Shown: positions 15,059-16,008 of the stretch, piece after piece
How the letters are laid out: every line of letters begins with the position of its first letter
Numbering within the stretch: the first letter of the stretch is position 1
NCBI GenBank assembly: GCA_049521915.1
Contig: JBEKOI010000056.1
Location: 1-16,008 of the forward strand
DNA: 16,008 nucleotides
Direction: 5' to 3'
Origin: Bog-756 sp049521915
Lineage (GTDB): Bacteria; Actinomycetota; Acidimicrobiia; Acidimicrobiales; RAAP-2
Translations under genes and position numbers: made by a program
The notes under the pieces: model-generated
The model's input: the letters and a program-made list of their open reading frames with translations, nothing else
Database searches by the model: none
What the model was told of the DNA's origin: nothing

Positions 15059-15083
15059 ACGTCCTCCACCCGGCAGCGGCGGG

Positions 15084-15851
15084 CTACTTGGGAGGCATCC
15101 TGATGCCGCCGTCGAGCCGGATCACCTCGGCGTTGAGATAGCTGTTGGTGGCGATGTGGGCCACCAGCTCTCCGAATTCGGCCGGGTTGCCCAGGCGCTT
15201 CGGGAAGTTGACCGACTGGCCGAGGACGGTGCGGGCCTCCTCGGGCAGCATGGCCAGCAGCGGCGTGTCGAACAGGCCGGGGGCGATGGCCAGCACCCTG
15301 ATGCCCACCACGGCCAGGTCGCGGGCTGCCGGCAACGTCATGCCCACGATGGCGCCCTTGGACGCGGAGTAGGCCAACTGCCCGATCTGGCCGTCGAACG
15401 CGGCCACCGACGCCGTGTTGACGATCACCCCTCGCTCGCCGTTCTCCTGCGGTTCGACGTTGGCCATGGCCGACGCCGCCTTGGTCATGACATTGAACGT
15501 CCCGATGACATTGAGGTTCTGGATGAACTGGAACGGCGCCAGGTCGTGGGGGGACCCGTCACGATTGATGACCCGCCCCACCCAGCCGGAACCCGCGCAG
15601 TTCACCGCGATCCGCAGACTGCCGCCGTCAGCCGCCTGGTCGACCGCCTTCTGGCAATCCTCCGGGTCGGTGACGTCGCCCCCGACGAAGTTCGCCTTGG
15701 CGCCGATGTCGGCCACCACTTCCTTGCCCCGCTCTTCGTTGCGGTCGAACACCGTGACACGCACGCCTTCGGCGGCGAGCTTGCGGGCGGTGGCCTCTCC
15801 GAGGCCGGATGCGCCACCGGTGATGATTGCTGAGCTTCCGTTGATCTGCAT
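15084..15851 (-). CDS. SDR oxidoreductase, 3-hydroxyacyl-CoA dehydrogenase type 2 (HSD10)-like
   Basis: The 255-residue protein is a classical SDR. It has the dinucleotide motif TGGASGLG at 11-18, D36 at the end of the second strand (favouring NAD over NADP), NCAG at 84-87, and the full tetrad N114, S148, Y161, K165 (YSASK). The segment NVEPQENGERGVIVNTASVAA, the AIAPGLFDTPLL region and the C-terminal GGIRMPPK closely match the HSD10/3-hydroxyacyl-CoA dehydrogenase type 2 group. That group oxidises short or branched 3-hydroxyacyl-CoA in fatty acid, isoleucine or sterol breakdown. Exact substrate is unproven. The ATG at 15851 lacks an SD but sits 6 bases after a good -10, indicating a leaderless mRNA. 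It precedes the ABC genes by 111 repeat-rich bases, so it is probably a separate unit. Confidence 0.92.
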   Translation of the reverse strand: MQINGSSAIITGGASGLGEATARKLAAEGVRVTVFDRNEERGKEVVADIGAKANFVGGDVTDPEDCQKAVDQAADGGSLRIAVNCAGSGWVGRVINRDGSPHDLAPFQFIQNLNVIGTFNVMTKAASAMANVEPQENGERGVIVNTASVAAFDGQIGQLAYSASKGAIVGMTLPAARDLAVVGIRVLAIAPGLFDTPLLAMLPEEARTVLGQSVNFPKRLGNPAEFGELVAHIATNSYLNAEVIRLDGGIRMPPK

Positions 15852-15857
15852 GCCAGC

Positions 15858-15886
15858 AGGTTACGGGAGGGATGGGCCGGCGCCAA
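15858..15886 (-). promoter_or_regulatory. Promoter of the HSD10-like SDR gene (TTGGCG - 17 bp - TAACCT), leaderless
   Basis: On the minus strand TTGGCG (15886-15881) is followed by exactly 17 bases and TAACCT (15863-15858), a good TANNNT -10. Six bases separate the -10 from the ATG at 15851, so transcription would begin at or next to the start codon. No SD is present, which agrees with leaderless translation, common in actinobacteria. Confidence 0.5.
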
Positions 15887-15907
15887 AACCGGTGCCGGGC
15901 CCGGTTG

Positions 15908-16008
15908 TCACTGGCGGGCCGCCGCCTGGGTGGCCAACGAGTCCACCACGTCGTTCATCCGATCTCCCGAGTGACCCTTTACCCAGCCGAAGGTCACCGG
16001 GCGGCCCG
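15908..16008 (-). CDS. rnhA: Ribonuclease HI, C-terminal fragment, cut by window edge
   Basis: Only the last 32 codons and the TGA (15910-15908) are in the window. The translation includes FGWVKGHSGDRMNDVVDSLA, which matches the end of RNase HI: the catalytic-loop His in GHSGD and the last carboxylate of the active site, the Asp in VVDSLA. RNase HI cleaves the RNA strand of RNA-DNA hybrids. The other three carboxylates lie right of base 16008. It ends 56 bases before the SDR start, and the SDR promoter lies in that gap. A short Ala-rich tail (TQAAARQ) ends the protein. The fragment is short, so a fused or diverged RNase H protein is possible. Confidence 0.75.
   Translation of the reverse strand, partial: GRPVTFGWVKGHSGDRMNDVVDSLATQAAARQ

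Noticed and set aside
13917..15833. 638-codon plus-strand open frame opposite the ABC ATPase and the SDR
   Set aside because: It crosses two solid minus-strand genes and the repeat-rich gap, and its translation has no recognisable domain. It is a GC-driven shadow frame.
1..16008. CRISPR arrays, tRNA or rRNA genes, insertion sequences, defence or prophage modules
   Set aside because: No regularly spaced repeats, no rRNA-like or cloverleaf-like stretches, no transposase or integrase motifs and no compositional break were seen; nearly all the DNA is covered by ordinary chromosomal genes.

Overview
This window is very GC-rich, gene-dense bacterial chromosomal DNA. Third codon positions are strongly G/C, GTG and TTG starts are used, and several genes appear to lack a Shine-Dalgarno (SD) sequence and to have very short leaders. 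Gene content and order (lpd, dihydrolipoyl acyltransferase, lipB, lipA; PduO-type adenosyltransferase beside metH; a DrrA/DrrB-like exporter) suggest a high-GC actinobacterium, possibly of the Acidimicrobiia. That placement is inferred from protein flavour and synteny, not from a marker gene. I see no rRNA, tRNA, CRISPR array, insertion sequence, integrase, phage gene or attachment site.

Left part (1-4665): a minus-strand pair, a PduO-type cob(I)alamin adenosyltransferase and the N-terminal part of an M17 leucyl aminopeptidase (cut by the window edge), linked by an ATGA stop/start overlap. Divergently, on the plus strand, lies a complete four-module cobalamin-dependent methionine synthase (metH). 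Two B12-related genes therefore share one 153-bp intergenic region.

Middle left (4678-6369): two plus-strand genes of unknown function. One encodes a predicted exported, membrane-anchored protein, the other a small single-pass membrane protein with a proline-rich tail.

Centre (6382-12947): a minus-strand run read right to left: lpd (E3), a dihydrolipoyl acyltransferase (E2), a fused LipB-LipA reading frame, an M24 Xaa-Pro-type peptidase and an atypical SDR. The first three form a functional unit. LipB-LipA makes the lipoyl group, E2 carries it and E3 reoxidises it. No E1 gene is in the window, so the 2-oxoacid substrate cannot be fixed.

Right part (13099-16008): a two-gene ABC exporter (ATPase then permease, stop/start overlap), an SDR resembling 3-hydroxyacyl-CoA dehydrogenase type 2 with a good leaderless promoter, and the C-terminus of an RNase HI at the edge, all on the minus strand.

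I see no clearly new multi-gene system. The strongest unusual feature is the in-frame LipB-LipA polypeptide. Next come the SDR whose catalytic Tyr and Lys are replaced by Ser and Arg, and the two unrecognised membrane proteins.
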